Shown here one piece after another: positions 7,404 to 16,440 of a DNA stretch of 58,464 nucleotides (the first letter of the stretch is position 1; every line of letters starts with the position of its first letter). The DNA lies in the IMG/VR virus record IMGVR_UViG_3300021964_000073, positions 1-58,464 of that record, one strand, 5' to 3'. The position numbers and the translations under genes were made by a program. The notes beneath the pieces are model-generated. The model searched no databases. It was not told the DNA's origin and saw nothing but the letters and a program-made list of their open reading frames with translations. Source of the stretch: a virus.

Positions 7404-8811
7404 GTCGTTTTAATCCGATAATAAGTCTATATGCATTAGGATCATCACTGTATTGTTCGTCATACTGTGCATCATTATAACCGTCACCATCTTGTACATT
7501 GTAGCCAAGACGTTTTAGTTGTTTTAACATATATACTTTTTCTTTGTCTCCACCATAAAACTGTACCATGATATCTGGATCGTCTGGATTCATATCAGAT
7601 TTGTCAACATCTTTAACATTAGCCATGTTAGTGCCAAGTTTTATAAAGTCATAGTCTGCATCTGATTTAACTATTGTAGTATTTTTAGGATTAGGTATTA
7701 AGTCGCCTTCTTTAGCTATTTTATCAGTTGCAGGTTGTTGCATGTGTTGTTTTATGTTTTTAGCAGTTCTTTCAAACTTATGATCCTTGTGTTTGAATCC
7801 AACACCACCTGATGCTTCCCATTTAGAAATATTACTTCCAAAATCATCAATTAATATATTAGGTGTACCGTCTGACTGTGTAGCATACTTTTGTTTGTCT
7901 GCTGTAATAATAATATTCTTAGGTGGAAAAAAACTAAGATTCTTTTTAATCCATTCACGCTTGTGTGGCTCGGCTTTTTTATCGCCTGCTAACGGAGCAG
8001 AAAGAATAGTATAGCTACCTTTAACATCTTTAATTAAATTAAGTAAAGGTTTTGCATTAGCAGTCAGTGGCAAACTTAACCAAAAATCGTCTTTGTCTCT
8101 AATTGCTTGTAGTGCAGGTTCAATTGCTTTGCCTTTTACGTCACGCCAACCTTTGCCAATTAATTTTTGCCACTCACCAAAAAAATCAGCAAGTACACCA
8201 TCCATATCTACAAATACTTCTGAACTTTGTCCTAAATCTGTTACTGCTTCTTCTAAGTCTGATTTGTTTTTAATGTTATCAACTAATAATTTTTGGATTT
8301 GTTTTAAAAGTCTTATTAGCTCATTAGGCAATTTATTTTTTTGTATAAATGATATGTACTTGTTATAAAACATATTCAAGTCTCTAATAAACTTTTTAGG
8401 ATCTTGTCCTGCTTGAATTACTTTACCTATCTGTCTAAGTTTTTGTGCTGTTGATTTCCACTGAAATTGCCTACCAACTGATCTTTTCCATATTTCTTCG
8501 GCTCTTGCTTCTAATTCTATTGCGTGTCTAATATGTAAAGCTGGATCTTTAGATTCTGTCATTCCTAAATTAAAAAGAACATTAGTACTAGAGCCTTTTA
8601 CTTTCTTACTTAATGTTGCAGGACGTCCGTCTTTGTCTACTTTGTTGCCAAACTTTCCTGCTTCTTTTGAAATACTATTAACATCTACATCTGCTGTAGT
8701 GTTGACACCTTTTACAATACGCCCATCTTCCTCAAGTTGACGCATAACATGTCTGATACTACCGGGCTTAGGAATTTTTTTATCAATGTCTTTTAAACTG
8801 TTAAACTTCAT
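7390..8811 (-). CDS. HAD-type 5'-deoxynucleotidase-like domain in a larger protein
   Basis: About 473 residues. The middle (roughly 200-345) is a HAD phosphatase: motif I VFVDMDGVLADFF, motif II YTILSAPL, a motif III Lys in HKREWIKKN, and motif IV NILIDDFGSN. This arrangement matches cytosolic 5'(3')-deoxyribonucleotidases, which dephosphorylate dNMPs. The N-terminal 200 residues and C-terminal 120 residues are unassigned. I chose the ATG at 8811 because it forms an ATGA overlap with the upstream gene; a longer frame from 8868 would run 60 bases into that gene. It sits among genes with head-targeting-like N-termini. Confidence 0.7.
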   Translation of the reverse strand: MKFNSLKDIDKKIPKPGSIRHVMRQLEEDGRIVKGVNTTADVDVNSISKEAGKFGNKVDKDGRPATLSKKVKGSSTNVLFNLGMTESKDPALHIRHAIELEARAEEIWKRSVGRQFQWKSTAQKLRQIGKVIQAGQDPKKFIRDLNMFYNKYISFIQKNKLPNELIRLLKQIQKLLVDNIKNKSDLEEAVTDLGQSSEVFVDMDGVLADFFGEWQKLIGKGWRDVKGKAIEPALQAIRDKDDFWLSLPLTANAKPLLNLIKDVKGSYTILSAPLAGDKKAEPHKREWIKKNLSFFPPKNIIITADKQKYATQSDGTPNILIDDFGSNISKWEASGGVGFKHKDHKFERTAKNIKQHMQQPATDKIAKEGDLIPNPKNTTIVKSDADYDFIKLGTNMANVKDVDKSDMNPDDPDIMVQFYGGDKEKVYMLKQLKRLGYNVQDGDGYNDAQYDEQYSDDPNAYRLIIGLKRHETT

Positions 8812-9026
8812 TTCTTTTTGCGTCCTCGAAATTGAACTTGCCCTGTCATATAAGGTTTGCTGAACCAAAGTTTAAACCAATCTGCGTCACCTGGCTTTAG
8901 TCCAAGTTTCTTTTCTTTATCTTTTATTTTTGCCGCGGTAATACTAGGATTTTCATCTATTTGGTATTCTGAATATCCTTGGAATTCGTTTATACCTGCA
9001 AGTCTTTTGAGTGTTGCAATATCCAT
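8808..9026 (-). CDS. Small basic protein, unknown
   Basis: 72 residues ending in a basic tail (FRGRKKK). The N-terminus MDIATLKRLAGINEFQG contains INE, a possible (I/L)xE prohead-protease site like those of its neighbours. Its ATG overlaps the TAA of the nucleotidyltransferase gene (TAATG at 9026). Confidence 0.55.
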   Translation of the reverse strand: MDIATLKRLAGINEFQGYSEYQIDENPSITAAKIKDKEKKLGLKPGDADWFKLWFSKPYMTGQVQFRGRKKK

Positions 9027-9931
9027 TATAGTTCCGCTTTTCGTATATCGTGATCAATTCCTAAATTTTTAAATAGATTAGCAGTTGTTTGTATACTTGT
9101 CAACGCTTTTTTCATCTTATCTTGGTATTCTGGATTGTCATCAAACTTCATCATAAACTTTTTAGCGGCATCAGGCTTAATATAAATTACCCTTCCGCTC
9201 CATGCCGCCTGCGGCGAATAGAAACTAATAAAATGTTCTTTACCATCTGCACGTGATGCAATGTAATCTAATACTTTCATTTTATTTGGATCTTGATTTT
9301 TTACACTTGTATTATCAACTTTATCTTTACCAAAGATAAGTTCGTCTACTTGTTGTTCTTCAACTGGGTCTGTACCTAAATAACCTTGTAATGTATCAAA
9401 CATTTTCTTAGCAAAAGGTTTTGCACTTTTAGTTACATTCTTTTCGAAAGTTTCATAATCATTTTGTATTGCGGCTTGACGTAATTTTGTAGCACTTGCT
9501 CCGTCAGCGTCTTCGCTTGCTGAATTTCTACTTAATCTTTCTTGTTTAATAGTTTCAAAATTAAAAAACCCATGTGGTCCTTCGTTACCGTTATACTTTT
9601 GTATTAAAGGAGTAAGTTTATTTTCTCCTTCTAGTATTGTTAGATTAGTATAACCTTCTTTAAATAATTCTGTAGCCGCAAAAAAAATATTTTTTGCAAG
9701 TTTTACATCTATATCTGGAAAACTTTTTTGTGCCCATGCTAGTTTTTCTGATGGTGCTAAAGGATCATCTGGTAGCTTTGCAGGTCTATCAGTTAAGTAA
9801 AGTCTACTGTCTCCCGGAGCCTGTTTTAGTGCTTCTACTAATAATCCATGTCCTACGTGTGCAGGATTTAATCTGCCTAACGCAATACTAATTTCTTTAC
9901 TAGGAGCTTCAAACAGTTGTCTAAGACGCAT
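9026..9931 (-). CDS. HxGH nucleotidyltransferase with extra C-terminal domain
   Basis: 301 residues. After a short tag MRLRQLFEAPS comes ISIALGRLNPAHVGHGLL with the HxGH motif (HVGH), and near residue 150 DADGASATKLRQAA, the equivalent of the ISxTxxR motif. This is the nucleotidyltransferase fold of NMN or pantetheine-phosphate adenylyltransferases; the substrate is not clear. A C-terminal domain of about 100 residues (ISFYSPQAAWSGRVIYI) is unassigned. The LFE in the tag fits prohead-protease cleavage, which suggests the enzyme may be packaged. Junctions at both ends are one-base TAATG overlaps. Confidence 0.75.
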   Translation of the reverse strand: MRLRQLFEAPSKEISIALGRLNPAHVGHGLLVEALKQAPGDSRLYLTDRPAKLPDDPLAPSEKLAWAQKSFPDIDVKLAKNIFFAATELFKEGYTNLTILEGENKLTPLIQKYNGNEGPHGFFNFETIKQERLSRNSASEDADGASATKLRQAAIQNDYETFEKNVTKSAKPFAKKMFDTLQGYLGTDPVEEQQVDELIFGKDKVDNTSVKNQDPNKMKVLDYIASRADGKEHFISFYSPQAAWSGRVIYIKPDAAKKFMMKFDDNPEYQDKMKKALTSIQTTANLFKNLGIDHDIRKAEL

Positions 9932-10254
9932 TATAGTTTTCCTTTATTGAAGTAATCAATATCGGTATCCATAACGTTTGCTCTTAGTTTTGATTTGTCA
10001 TCAGGATTTAATAATTCTCTTGGGTGCATAGGTAGTTTATACTTTTTGCAATAATCTACTGTTGCTCTATCTATCATTCGATCAAGTATACCCGGCACTT
10101 GGTCGTCTTCTTTACATTTACTACATTGGTCTAATGCAGGTAAGTATTCACCTCGATAAAATGCAGGGTCGTTACGCATATGAAATTGCATATCGTCTAC
10201 TACATCAAAAGGTAATTTATCGTCTTTTCTTATATTAAAGTCTTCAGCTTTCAT
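9931..10254 (-). CDS. Conserved phage protein with CxxC, unknown
   Basis: 107 residues from the ATG at 10254, which has GGAAG upstream and follows the previous stop by one base. A longer frame beginning at 10311 is unlikely since it would overlap the coding C-terminus of the upstream gene. It contains DQCSKCKEDDQVPG, a lone CxxC. No function recognised. Confidence 0.6.
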   Translation of the reverse strand: MKAEDFNIRKDDKLPFDVVDDMQFHMRNDPAFYRGEYLPALDQCSKCKEDDQVPGILDRMIDRATVDYCKKYKLPMHPRELLNPDDKSKLRANVMDTDIDYFNKGKL

Positions 10255-10255
10255 A

Positions 10256-10825
10256 TTACCACTTCCTACATGACCAGTAACGTGCCTTAGTACGTGGACC
10301 CGGATTATCACAGTTGTGTCTAGCCCGGAATGAACGTCTACGTGCAGGGTTTGACTTTTTAATCTTCATGTTAGGATCACCAAAGTTTACTTTTTTAACA
10401 TTTTTAGTCTTTGGGTCCTTGACATATACTTTAAACTTTTTAACATCGCCACGCATTGGCTTACCAAGTTTTACTTTGCGTCCTTGATACTCTGCTTCGT
10501 CAACTTCTTCATCTTCGTTGAACCACATAGTACCGTATGCTTCAAAAAACTCGTCACCGTCGTATGTTTCTTCATCAATATTAGCATCTTCACCTGTGCT
10601 AATTTCAATATCAAAATCTTCATAGCCATTTTCAAACATCATATTTGCTAGTTTATTAGCATACTCGTCTGCTTGTTCTTCAGAAAGTGTAGTTGCTAAC
10701 GGAATCTCAATAACAGATACTTCTTGTTCTGTTTCAAACATATCTACATTTTCAAAAACAGAAGTCATTAAACTTTCATTAAGTTTATTCTGCTTGTCCA
10801 TTATAATTCTTACAAAGTTTTCCAT
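10256..10825 (-). CDS. Bipartite acidic/basic protein, probable head-associated
   Basis: 189 residues. The N-terminal two-thirds is strongly acidic; the C-terminal third is strongly basic and ends in ARRRSFRARHNCDNP and TKARYWSCRKW, a Cys/Trp/Arg module seen in several proteins of marine T4-like phages. The N-terminus holds KLNES, a possible (I/L)xE cleavage site. The charge layout and late position suggest a prohead core or head-associated protein; this is inference. AAGGA precedes the ATG. Confidence 0.6.
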   Translation of the reverse strand: MENFVRIIMDKQNKLNESLMTSVFENVDMFETEQEVSVIEIPLATTLSEEQADEYANKLANMMFENGYEDFDIEISTGEDANIDEETYDGDEFFEAYGTMWFNEDEEVDEAEYQGRKVKLGKPMRGDVKKFKVYVKDPKTKNVKKVNFGDPNMKIKKSNPARRRSFRARHNCDNPGPRTKARYWSCRKW

Positions 10826-10834
10826 TACTATTCC

Positions 10835-11176
10835 TTAATTATTTAACAATATACTACTTACACTACCATCAGTATACACTAACTTTGCTCTTATGTAAAC
10901 AAAATTTCCTGTAAAGTTGGCAAATTTATTGGCAGTTTCATTACTTGCTGTGTAAGTATGTACAGCAAACCAATCCGAATCAGTAGGTGTATTTGCTAGA
11001 GTTGCTTGGATGGTTATAGTGCCAGTTAACCCTGTAAAGTTATACTGCACCGTATGGACACCGTCGGCTCTACTGTAGTATCCGTCACCTTTAAAATTAG
11101 ATCCTGTAACAGTCTCAGTTGTACTGTCCCCTGGATGTGTTTGATTTGATAAAATTATTTCACTATTACTTGGCAT
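10835..11176 (-). CDS. Beta-rich virion structural protein
   Basis: 113 residues, rich in Thr, Ser, Gly and Asn, with alternating hydrophobic strands (VQYNFTGLTGTITIQATL, then FTGNFVYIRAKLVYTDGSV). This is the composition of a beta-sandwich phage structural or decoration protein. There is no Shine-Dalgarno. The late promoter at 11181-11188 ends 4 bases before the ATG, which places the expected transcript start on the A of ATG: a probable leaderless mRNA. Confidence 0.65.
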   Translation of the reverse strand: MPSNSEIILSNQTHPGDSTTETVTGSNFKGDGYYSRADGVHTVQYNFTGLTGTITIQATLANTPTDSDWFAVHTYTASNETANKFANFTGNFVYIRAKLVYTDGSVSSILLNN

Positions 11177-11180
11177 GCAT

Positions 11181-11188
11181 GTATTTAT
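11181..11188 (-). promoter_or_regulatory. T4-type late promoter at leaderless distance
   Basis: Minus strand GATAAATAC, four bases, ATG. T4 late promoters start transcription about five bases after TATAAATA, so the predicted start coincides with the start codon at 11176. Confidence 0.7.
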
Positions 11189-11787
11189 CTTATTTCATCC
11201 CTAGTAACATGTTTGACGATTCGCTTGATAGTAGCGCCTGCCATTATACACAAACTTAAATATCGTTTATCTTTAAGCCAAAAGTAAAGGCCACCAGTTG
11301 ATCCTCTATTTACAGCATCCATTGCTGTCTTTCCTATTTTTATCTTGTCTTCATTTGCTTCAACAAAATCTTTAAATGCTGGATTACATTTATAACCAAG
11401 AAAGCATTTATAACGCCATTGAACTGGTTTGTCAACTATAACAACATTAGGATGTTCTAATAAAAATTCTATATCGTTATGACTTTTTGGAGTGTGTATT
11501 TCAGCTAAACCTATTCTTTTATCAAGATGTTCAAGCCAAGCTAGGTCATTGGTATATATGCCAAGTGTTATTCCTTCAGCCCGTAGTGTGTATTCTGATT
11601 CTAAACTTTTTAATTCGTCAAACAACACACAAGCATCTGCAAATTCATCAAACTTAACTGTTTGTTGATACGCTCTTGCAGGGTTATATAAAGGCATACC
11701 AGCTTCGGCGTTAGCTTGTAAATAGTCTAAATTTGTTTTAATGGATTTAAGGTTAGCATTCCGAAAAACGCTAGCCAAACTTGTCAT
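11185..11787 (-). CDS. Unknown conserved protein
   Basis: 200 residues from the ATG at 11787, preceded by AAGGGTG. The open frame extends to 11853, but that extension overlaps the coding end of clpA, so I prefer the internal ATG. Mixed alpha/beta with segments such as LGIYTNDLAWLEHLDKR and NVVIVDKPVQWRYKCFLGY; no motif recognised. It lies between clpA and the late structural block. Confidence 0.6.
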   Translation of the reverse strand: MTSLASVFRNANLKSIKTNLDYLQANAEAGMPLYNPARAYQQTVKFDEFADACVLFDELKSLESEYTLRAEGITLGIYTNDLAWLEHLDKRIGLAEIHTPKSHNDIEFLLEHPNVVIVDKPVQWRYKCFLGYKCNPAFKDFVEANEDKIKIGKTAMDAVNRGSTGGLYFWLKDKRYLSLCIMAGATIKRIVKHVTRDEIR

Positions 11788-11833
11788 TATTACACCCTTA
11801 CATACAAACTTATTGTAAAAAAGTGTATTAGTA

Positions 11834-14092
11834 TCATGCCTCTTGGAGGACATTGTTCTTATCTACTGTTAATATGATTTCTTCGTCAGCATCAATTGTA
11901 AGAGTTCCTCCATCTTTAAGATCACCAAACAACATTTTCTTAGATAAAGGACGCTTAATATCTTTATCAATAACACGTTGTAATGGACGAGCTCCCATTG
12001 CTTTATCAAAACCTTTTTCAACCAAATAATCAATACATTCATTTGTTACACTAACTGTAATTTTTTTGTCATTTAACATAATTCTAAGTTCTTTTAAGAA
12101 TTTGCCAACAATTTTAATCATTACATTTTTATCTAGTTTGTTAAATGTAACAACACCGTCAAGTCTATTTCTAAATTCAGGTGCAAAGTATTTCTTCAAT
12201 TCAGTATCTTCGTAATTAGTGTCTTCTGCGTCACCAAATCCAATAGTGCTTTTTTCTGCTTGTTCAGCACCAAGGTTTGTAGTTAGAATAAGTGTACAAT
12301 TACGTGCATCTGCTTCTTTACCATCACTACCAGTTACTTTACCGTTATCCATAACCTGTAACAAGATTTGTGCAACATCGGGATGAGCTTTTTCTATTTC
12401 ATCCAGGAGTAGAACACAATTAGGATTTTCTTGTAATTTATTAATTAATATACCACTGCCTTCATCGTGTCCTACGTAACCTGGAGGAGAGCCAATTAGT
12501 TTAGCAAGACTATGTTTTTCTTGAAATTCTGACATATCAAAACGTACAAGTTTTACATTTAAGTTGTGTGCTAACTGTTTTGCTAGTTCTGTTTTACCAA
12601 CACCAGTTGGACCCATGAATACAAAGGCTCCAATTGGTTTATCTTCGCTTTTTAATCCTGCTTGGGCTACAAGAATTTTATCAGTAATTTCATCTACTGC
12701 TGTATCTTGGCCGAACACCTCGGATTTTATATTTTTAGCCAATGATGCTAAGTTACTTGTTTCCTTCTGCTGAATCTGATCAGGTGGTAAACCAACAACT
12801 TTAGCAAGTTCAAATTGAATCTCTTCTTTTCCTACTACTCTTTCTGAAACATCCATAACTTTAAATCTTGAACACGCTAAGTCAATTAAGTCGATTGCTT
12901 TATCAGGCAACTTTTTATCTGTCATATACTTAACGCTAAGTTTCACTGCTTCTTCAATTGCTTCGTCAGTAATCTCAGCTTCGTGATGTTCTTCATAATA
13001 TTTTTTAATACCTTTTAAAATATCATATGTAATTTCTTTAGTAGGTTCTTCAACACTAACACGTTGGAATCTACGCATTAATGCTCTATCTTTTTCAAAA
13101 TACTTTCTGTATTCGTCCCAAGTAGTAGATGCTACTACTTTAATGTCACCTTTACCTAGTGCCGGCTTTAACATGTTTGCAAGATCATTTGCATTACCTT
13201 GTCCGCCTGAACCTGCACCATTCATCATGTGTGCTTCGTCGATGAATACAATACATTTACCTTGTTTTTTAATACCGGCCATTACTAGCTTAAAGCGTTC
13301 TTCAAAATCTCCGCGGTATTTACTACCAGCAAGCATAGCACCAATATCTAAATTATAAACTGAATAGTCTTGTAAGAAACTAGGAACTTGTTTGTTAACA
13401 ATTTTGTGTGAAAGACCTTCTGCAATAGCAGTTTTACCTACACCTGGCTCACCAACAAGTAAGACATTGTTTTTACTTCTACGTCCTAGTGCAAGAGCTA
13501 ATGTTTCAAGCACATCTTCACGTCCGATAACAGGATCAATTTTACCTTTGTCAACTTCTTTGTTAAGATTAGTTGTAAATGCACGTAACGCTTTTTGTGC
13601 GGCACCTGCAAGTTCTGCATCTTCAATATCTTGATCAACATTTAATTCAAGATATTCAGTAAATTCTTCTTTGTTTATGCCAACTTTATGTATCTCATAT
13701 AATGACCAACTTTTTTGCTCACTAAGTAAACTTAGAAAGATATCATTCACTTCAATGGTATTACGTCCAGCAAATAAAACTTGTGCAAATGCTCTGTTCA
13801 AAGCACGTTCAACTGCTTGTGTTTTTTTAGGCTTAAAGTTTGTTACATCTTCTGGTAGAGTAATTTCTTCAAGTTTAGTTTTTAAATAATGTTCAATATT
13901 TTTCTTTAACAACTCTGAATCGGAACCATATTCATCTATCACTTTTGCAAAACTTTCGTGACATAGCATTGCATAAAGCAAATGCTCTAAGGTTACATAT
14001 TCGTGTCGTAATTTACGAGCATCTTGGACAGCTTTATCAAATACTGCCTGCAAATTTTTACTTGGTTCTACCATGTTGTTAATATTCTCCAT
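11834..14092 (-). CDS. clpA: ClpA-type AAA+ unfoldase
   Basis: 752 residues, the ATP-driven unfoldase partner of ClpP. An N-terminal Clp repeat domain (about 1-150) is followed by D1 with Walker A GEPGVGKTAIAEG and Walker B CIVFIDEAH, then D2 with Walker A GPTGVGKTELAKQ and Walker B VLLLDEIEKAH; no ClpB-type middle domain is present. A D2 loop reads STIGFGDAE: IGF fits the [LIV]-G-[FL] loop by which ClpA and ClpX dock on ClpP. A ClpP is encoded at 56481-57098, so the phage can supply the whole protease. It has its own sigma70 promoter, 12 bases from the ATG, and no clear Shine-Dalgarno. Confidence 0.95.
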   Translation of the reverse strand: MENINNMVEPSKNLQAVFDKAVQDARKLRHEYVTLEHLLYAMLCHESFAKVIDEYGSDSELLKKNIEHYLKTKLEEITLPEDVTNFKPKKTQAVERALNRAFAQVLFAGRNTIEVNDIFLSLLSEQKSWSLYEIHKVGINKEEFTEYLELNVDQDIEDAELAGAAQKALRAFTTNLNKEVDKGKIDPVIGREDVLETLALALGRRSKNNVLLVGEPGVGKTAIAEGLSHKIVNKQVPSFLQDYSVYNLDIGAMLAGSKYRGDFEERFKLVMAGIKKQGKCIVFIDEAHMMNGAGSGGQGNANDLANMLKPALGKGDIKVVASTTWDEYRKYFEKDRALMRRFQRVSVEEPTKEITYDILKGIKKYYEEHHEAEITDEAIEEAVKLSVKYMTDKKLPDKAIDLIDLACSRFKVMDVSERVVGKEEIQFELAKVVGLPPDQIQQKETSNLASLAKNIKSEVFGQDTAVDEITDKILVAQAGLKSEDKPIGAFVFMGPTGVGKTELAKQLAHNLNVKLVRFDMSEFQEKHSLAKLIGSPPGYVGHDEGSGILINKLQENPNCVLLLDEIEKAHPDVAQILLQVMDNGKVTGSDGKEADARNCTLILTTNLGAEQAEKSTIGFGDAEDTNYEDTELKKYFAPEFRNRLDGVVTFNKLDKNVMIKIVGKFLKELRIMLNDKKITVSVTNECIDYLVEKGFDKAMGARPLQRVIDKDIKRPLSKKMLFGDLKDGGTLTIDADEEIILTVDKNNVLQEA

Positions 14093-14104
14093 AACTTAAT
14101 ATAC

Positions 14105-14133
14105 ATTGTACTTTAAAACTGTTGCAAAGTCAA
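14105..14133 (-). promoter_or_regulatory. Sigma70 promoter for clpA
   Basis: Minus strand TTGACT, 17 bases, TACAAT. Transcription should start about 5-6 bases before the clpA ATG, giving a very short leader. Confidence 0.7.
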
Positions 14134-14142
14134 ATACTTATT

Positions 14143-14946
14143 TTACCAAATCTCTTTTATTTTATTAAGTAGATCATCTGGTATATCTTTAGGTATAACT
14201 CCTTTTAGTTCTATTATTATCTTTCCAGTTCTTCCTGTTTTTCTGTCAGGTAATCCGTAACCAGGGATTGCCATTCTTGTACCAGGAGGAGTTTTTGGCT
14301 TCACATTGAGCATTAAGGTTGAGCCTTTTGGAGTTTTAAATTCTAACTGTGTGCCTGTTATTAGATGAAATATGTTTGTGTCTTTAATTGTAATTAAGTC
14401 TATACCATTAACTTGGTAGTCAGGACTGGCTTTAACTCTTACCTTTACATTAAGGTTACCTCTTGGCAATCCTTGAATATTATCTTGACCCATTCCGTTG
14501 TATCTTATAGTATCGTTAGGTCGTATTCCAGGAGGTATAACTATATTTACTGTTTCCATTCTATTACTAGCTAATCTATAATTAACAACATATTCTTTAC
14601 CGGTATAGATATCAGGTATTTCTATTTCAACAGCAATAGTAATGTCATCATTTTGCATCCTTTGTTGCCTTCCGCCCATATTAAAACCAAAATTGGCAAA
14701 TACGTCTTCAAATCCGCCCATGCCTTGGAAGCCATTAGGCCCAAAACCCTGAGGTTGTGGATTATCATATTCTTGACGTTTTTGAGGATCTTTAAGAGTT
14801 GAGTATGCTTCGTTAATTTCTTTGAACTTAGAATCGTCACCACCTGTACGATCAGGATGATGTTGCATACTTAATTTCTTGTATGCTGATTTAAGTTCTT
14901 TGTCCGAAGCGTTTTTTGAAACACCTAAAGTAGAATAGTAGTCCAT
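14143..14946 (-). CDS. dnaJ: DnaJ/CbpA-like co-chaperone
   Basis: 267 residues. The J domain is at 1-65 with YSTLGVSKNASDKELKSAYK and the essential HPD tripeptide (QHHPDRTGG), which stimulates Hsp70 ATPase. A Gly/Phe-rich linker follows, then two C-terminal substrate-binding beta domains (VVIPPGIRPNDTIRYNGMG-like and PKGSTLMLNVKPKTPPGTR). The Cys-rich zinc finger is absent, so it is a type II, CbpA-like protein. No DnaK is seen here, so it presumably recruits the host DnaK. It ends 50 bases upstream of clpA. Confidence 0.92.
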   Translation of the reverse strand: MDYYSTLGVSKNASDKELKSAYKKLSMQHHPDRTGGDDSKFKEINEAYSTLKDPQKRQEYDNPQPQGFGPNGFQGMGGFEDVFANFGFNMGGRQQRMQNDDITIAVEIEIPDIYTGKEYVVNYRLASNRMETVNIVIPPGIRPNDTIRYNGMGQDNIQGLPRGNLNVKVRVKASPDYQVNGIDLITIKDTNIFHLITGTQLEFKTPKGSTLMLNVKPKTPPGTRMAIPGYGLPDRKTGRTGKIIIELKGVIPKDIPDDLLNKIKEIW

Positions 14947-14963
14947 ACTATTACTTATAGTAA

Positions 14964-15371
14964 CTATTTCTTAGATTTACTAGATCCGGTGTATAAGCCA
15001 AACCATGCCGCACCAGCACCAACTACAATACTAACAAGACCACTTTGTTCAAAACTCGGAGCAGGCAATGCCATAAACCATATTACTACTTTGTATAATA
15101 ATACAATGTAAACAGTTAAGAACATTCTTGGAAAAATTCTCCAAGCATCAATTGCTCTTGCTAAGTGTATTAATCTAGCATATGGGTTAGGACCCATATC
15201 TTTTACACTTGTGTCAACTTCTAAATCTAATTTTACTTTACGTGTAGTTGAATCACTAGTTGAAACTACTTCTGCTTGATACTCTTGTTCTTGGTACTTA
15301 ATAGGTTCTTTTTTAGGCGTCGATTCTTTTGTCGCCGGCTTATCTAATTCATCTAGACTTTTTCTAGGCAT
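14964..15371 (-). CDS. Two-segment membrane protein, holin candidate
   Basis: 135 residues: a charged N-terminal cytoplasmic part of about 75 residues, then two hydrophobic stretches (FLTVYIVLLYKVVIWFMAL and SGLVSIVVGAGAAWFGLY) and a short basic tail (GSSKSKK). Two membrane spans, a basic end and a position beside the lipase, spanins and endolysin make it the best holin candidate in the window. AGGGAG precedes the ATG, which overlaps the lipase stop by 8 bases. No residue proves the holin function. Confidence 0.6.
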   Translation of the reverse strand: MPRKSLDELDKPATKESTPKKEPIKYQEQEYQAEVVSTSDSTTRKVKLDLEVDTSVKDMGPNPYARLIHLARAIDAWRIFPRMFLTVYIVLLYKVVIWFMALPAPSFEQSGLVSIVVGAGAAWFGLYTGSSKSKK

Positions 15372-16125
15372 TATTTGCTCCCTCTATATGTTTAATATAT
15401 TCATCCATGCTGTGGTCTCCAAAGTTATCAATCTTACCTTGCTTGATGCCCATCCACATGCCTCTAAATTTATCCTTGACTAATTGCCAAGCAGTAGGCT
15501 TTCTGTATTTGCCATATGCGTTTAGATAATGTTCAGTACCATGGTGTACATATCCCATTAACCATAAAGGAACACTTGTAACAATATCATTATTATTCTT
15601 CCATCTATGATGGTTTACACCTAAACTCTTAACATACTTTCTCCAACCTACACGAGGAGATCCAAATGTATAAAGTTCAACTGGATCATTTAACTCTATA
15701 TTGTATAAGCAACGACTTGACATTATAGTAGCCATTGCCGCGCCTAAACTATGTCCACAAAACCAAAGTGTCTTGCCTAGGTTTACTTTTCTATTGATGT
15801 CTTCGCATATCATAGGCCATAAGTCATCTACTTCTTTTTTAAATCCTTGATGTACCTTACCTACAGTTTCTGCCATTACAGGTATTGCTTTAAGATCTGC
15901 ACTAATATCATTAAACTCTGACGGCTGTGTTCCGCGACATGCAATAACTAAATCTTCTTTGTTCATGAAGCGATATGCTTGTGCGCCATCTTTTTCATAA
16001 AATTCAACAGTTGTAAATCCTAATTTTCTAACAGCTTTTTTAACATCTTTCTCATCCATATATGCTATAGATGATAGTTTTGCAAACAATACACTCTTTT
16101 CTAAAAAAGTCATTTTGTTTATCAT
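15364..16125 (-). CDS. Class 3 lipase
   Basis: 253 residues with an alpha/beta-hydrolase lipase core. The nucleophile elbow WFCGHSLGAAMA holds Ser126 in GxSxG; FGSPRVGW follows, as in fungal and bacterial class 3 lipases. The catalytic Asp is probably in NNNDIVTSVP, and the His in HHGTEHYL or GDHSMDEY. It hydrolyses acyl esters of glycerolipids. No signal peptide is seen. Its place in the lysis block suggests it weakens the host membrane late in infection; that role is inferred. The start overlaps the upstream gene by ATGA. Confidence 0.85.
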   Translation of the reverse strand: MINKMTFLEKSVLFAKLSSIAYMDEKDVKKAVRKLGFTTVEFYEKDGAQAYRFMNKEDLVIACRGTQPSEFNDISADLKAIPVMAETVGKVHQGFKKEVDDLWPMICEDINRKVNLGKTLWFCGHSLGAAMATIMSSRCLYNIELNDPVELYTFGSPRVGWRKYVKSLGVNHHRWKNNNDIVTSVPLWLMGYVHHGTEHYLNAYGKYRKPTAWQLVKDKFRGMWMGIKQGKIDNFGDHSMDEYIKHIEGANNA

Positions 16126-16406
16126 TTTTTCTTGCCCTCCATTTTCTTAATGCGGGCTTCTAATTCATCTATTTTTTTAGTTACGTGTGGATATTTTTTA
16201 CGCCATGCATCCGTAGGTTGCTCTAACCAAGTCCAACCATAACGTTCGACTAAAAAGTCTACGCATAAATCAAACTTAGCATATAGCCATAGTCCTATTC
16301 GTGTGCTTTTAAAATATGTTGAAAACGCAAGCCCGAATAGCGATCCAACTAATGCCGTATAAATCCACAGGCGATCGCTCGCCATTCTTTCAATCATTTC
16401 CCACAT
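16122..16406 (-). CDS. Membrane-anchored coiled-coil protein in lysis block
   Basis: 94 residues. A hydrophobic segment at about 13-32 (LWIYTALVGSLFGLAFSTYF) is followed by a Trp/Tyr-rich stretch and a basic helical end (KIDELEARIKKMEGKKK). A late promoter lies 27 bases upstream. It sits between the spanins and the lipase, so a lysis-related or envelope role is plausible. Confidence 0.6.
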   Translation of the reverse strand: MWEMIERMASDRLWIYTALVGSLFGLAFSTYFKSTRIGLWLYAKFDLCVDFLVERYGWTWLEQPTDAWRKKYPHVTKKIDELEARIKKMEGKKK

Positions 16407-16432
16407 AGTTTACCCTTTTGTATTAACTATGT

Positions 16433-16440
16433 GTATTTAT
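16433..16440 (-). promoter_or_regulatory. T4-type late promoter
   Basis: Minus strand AATAAATAC, overlapping the stop of the o-spanin gene and 27 bases before the ATG of the 94-residue gene. Confidence 0.65.
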
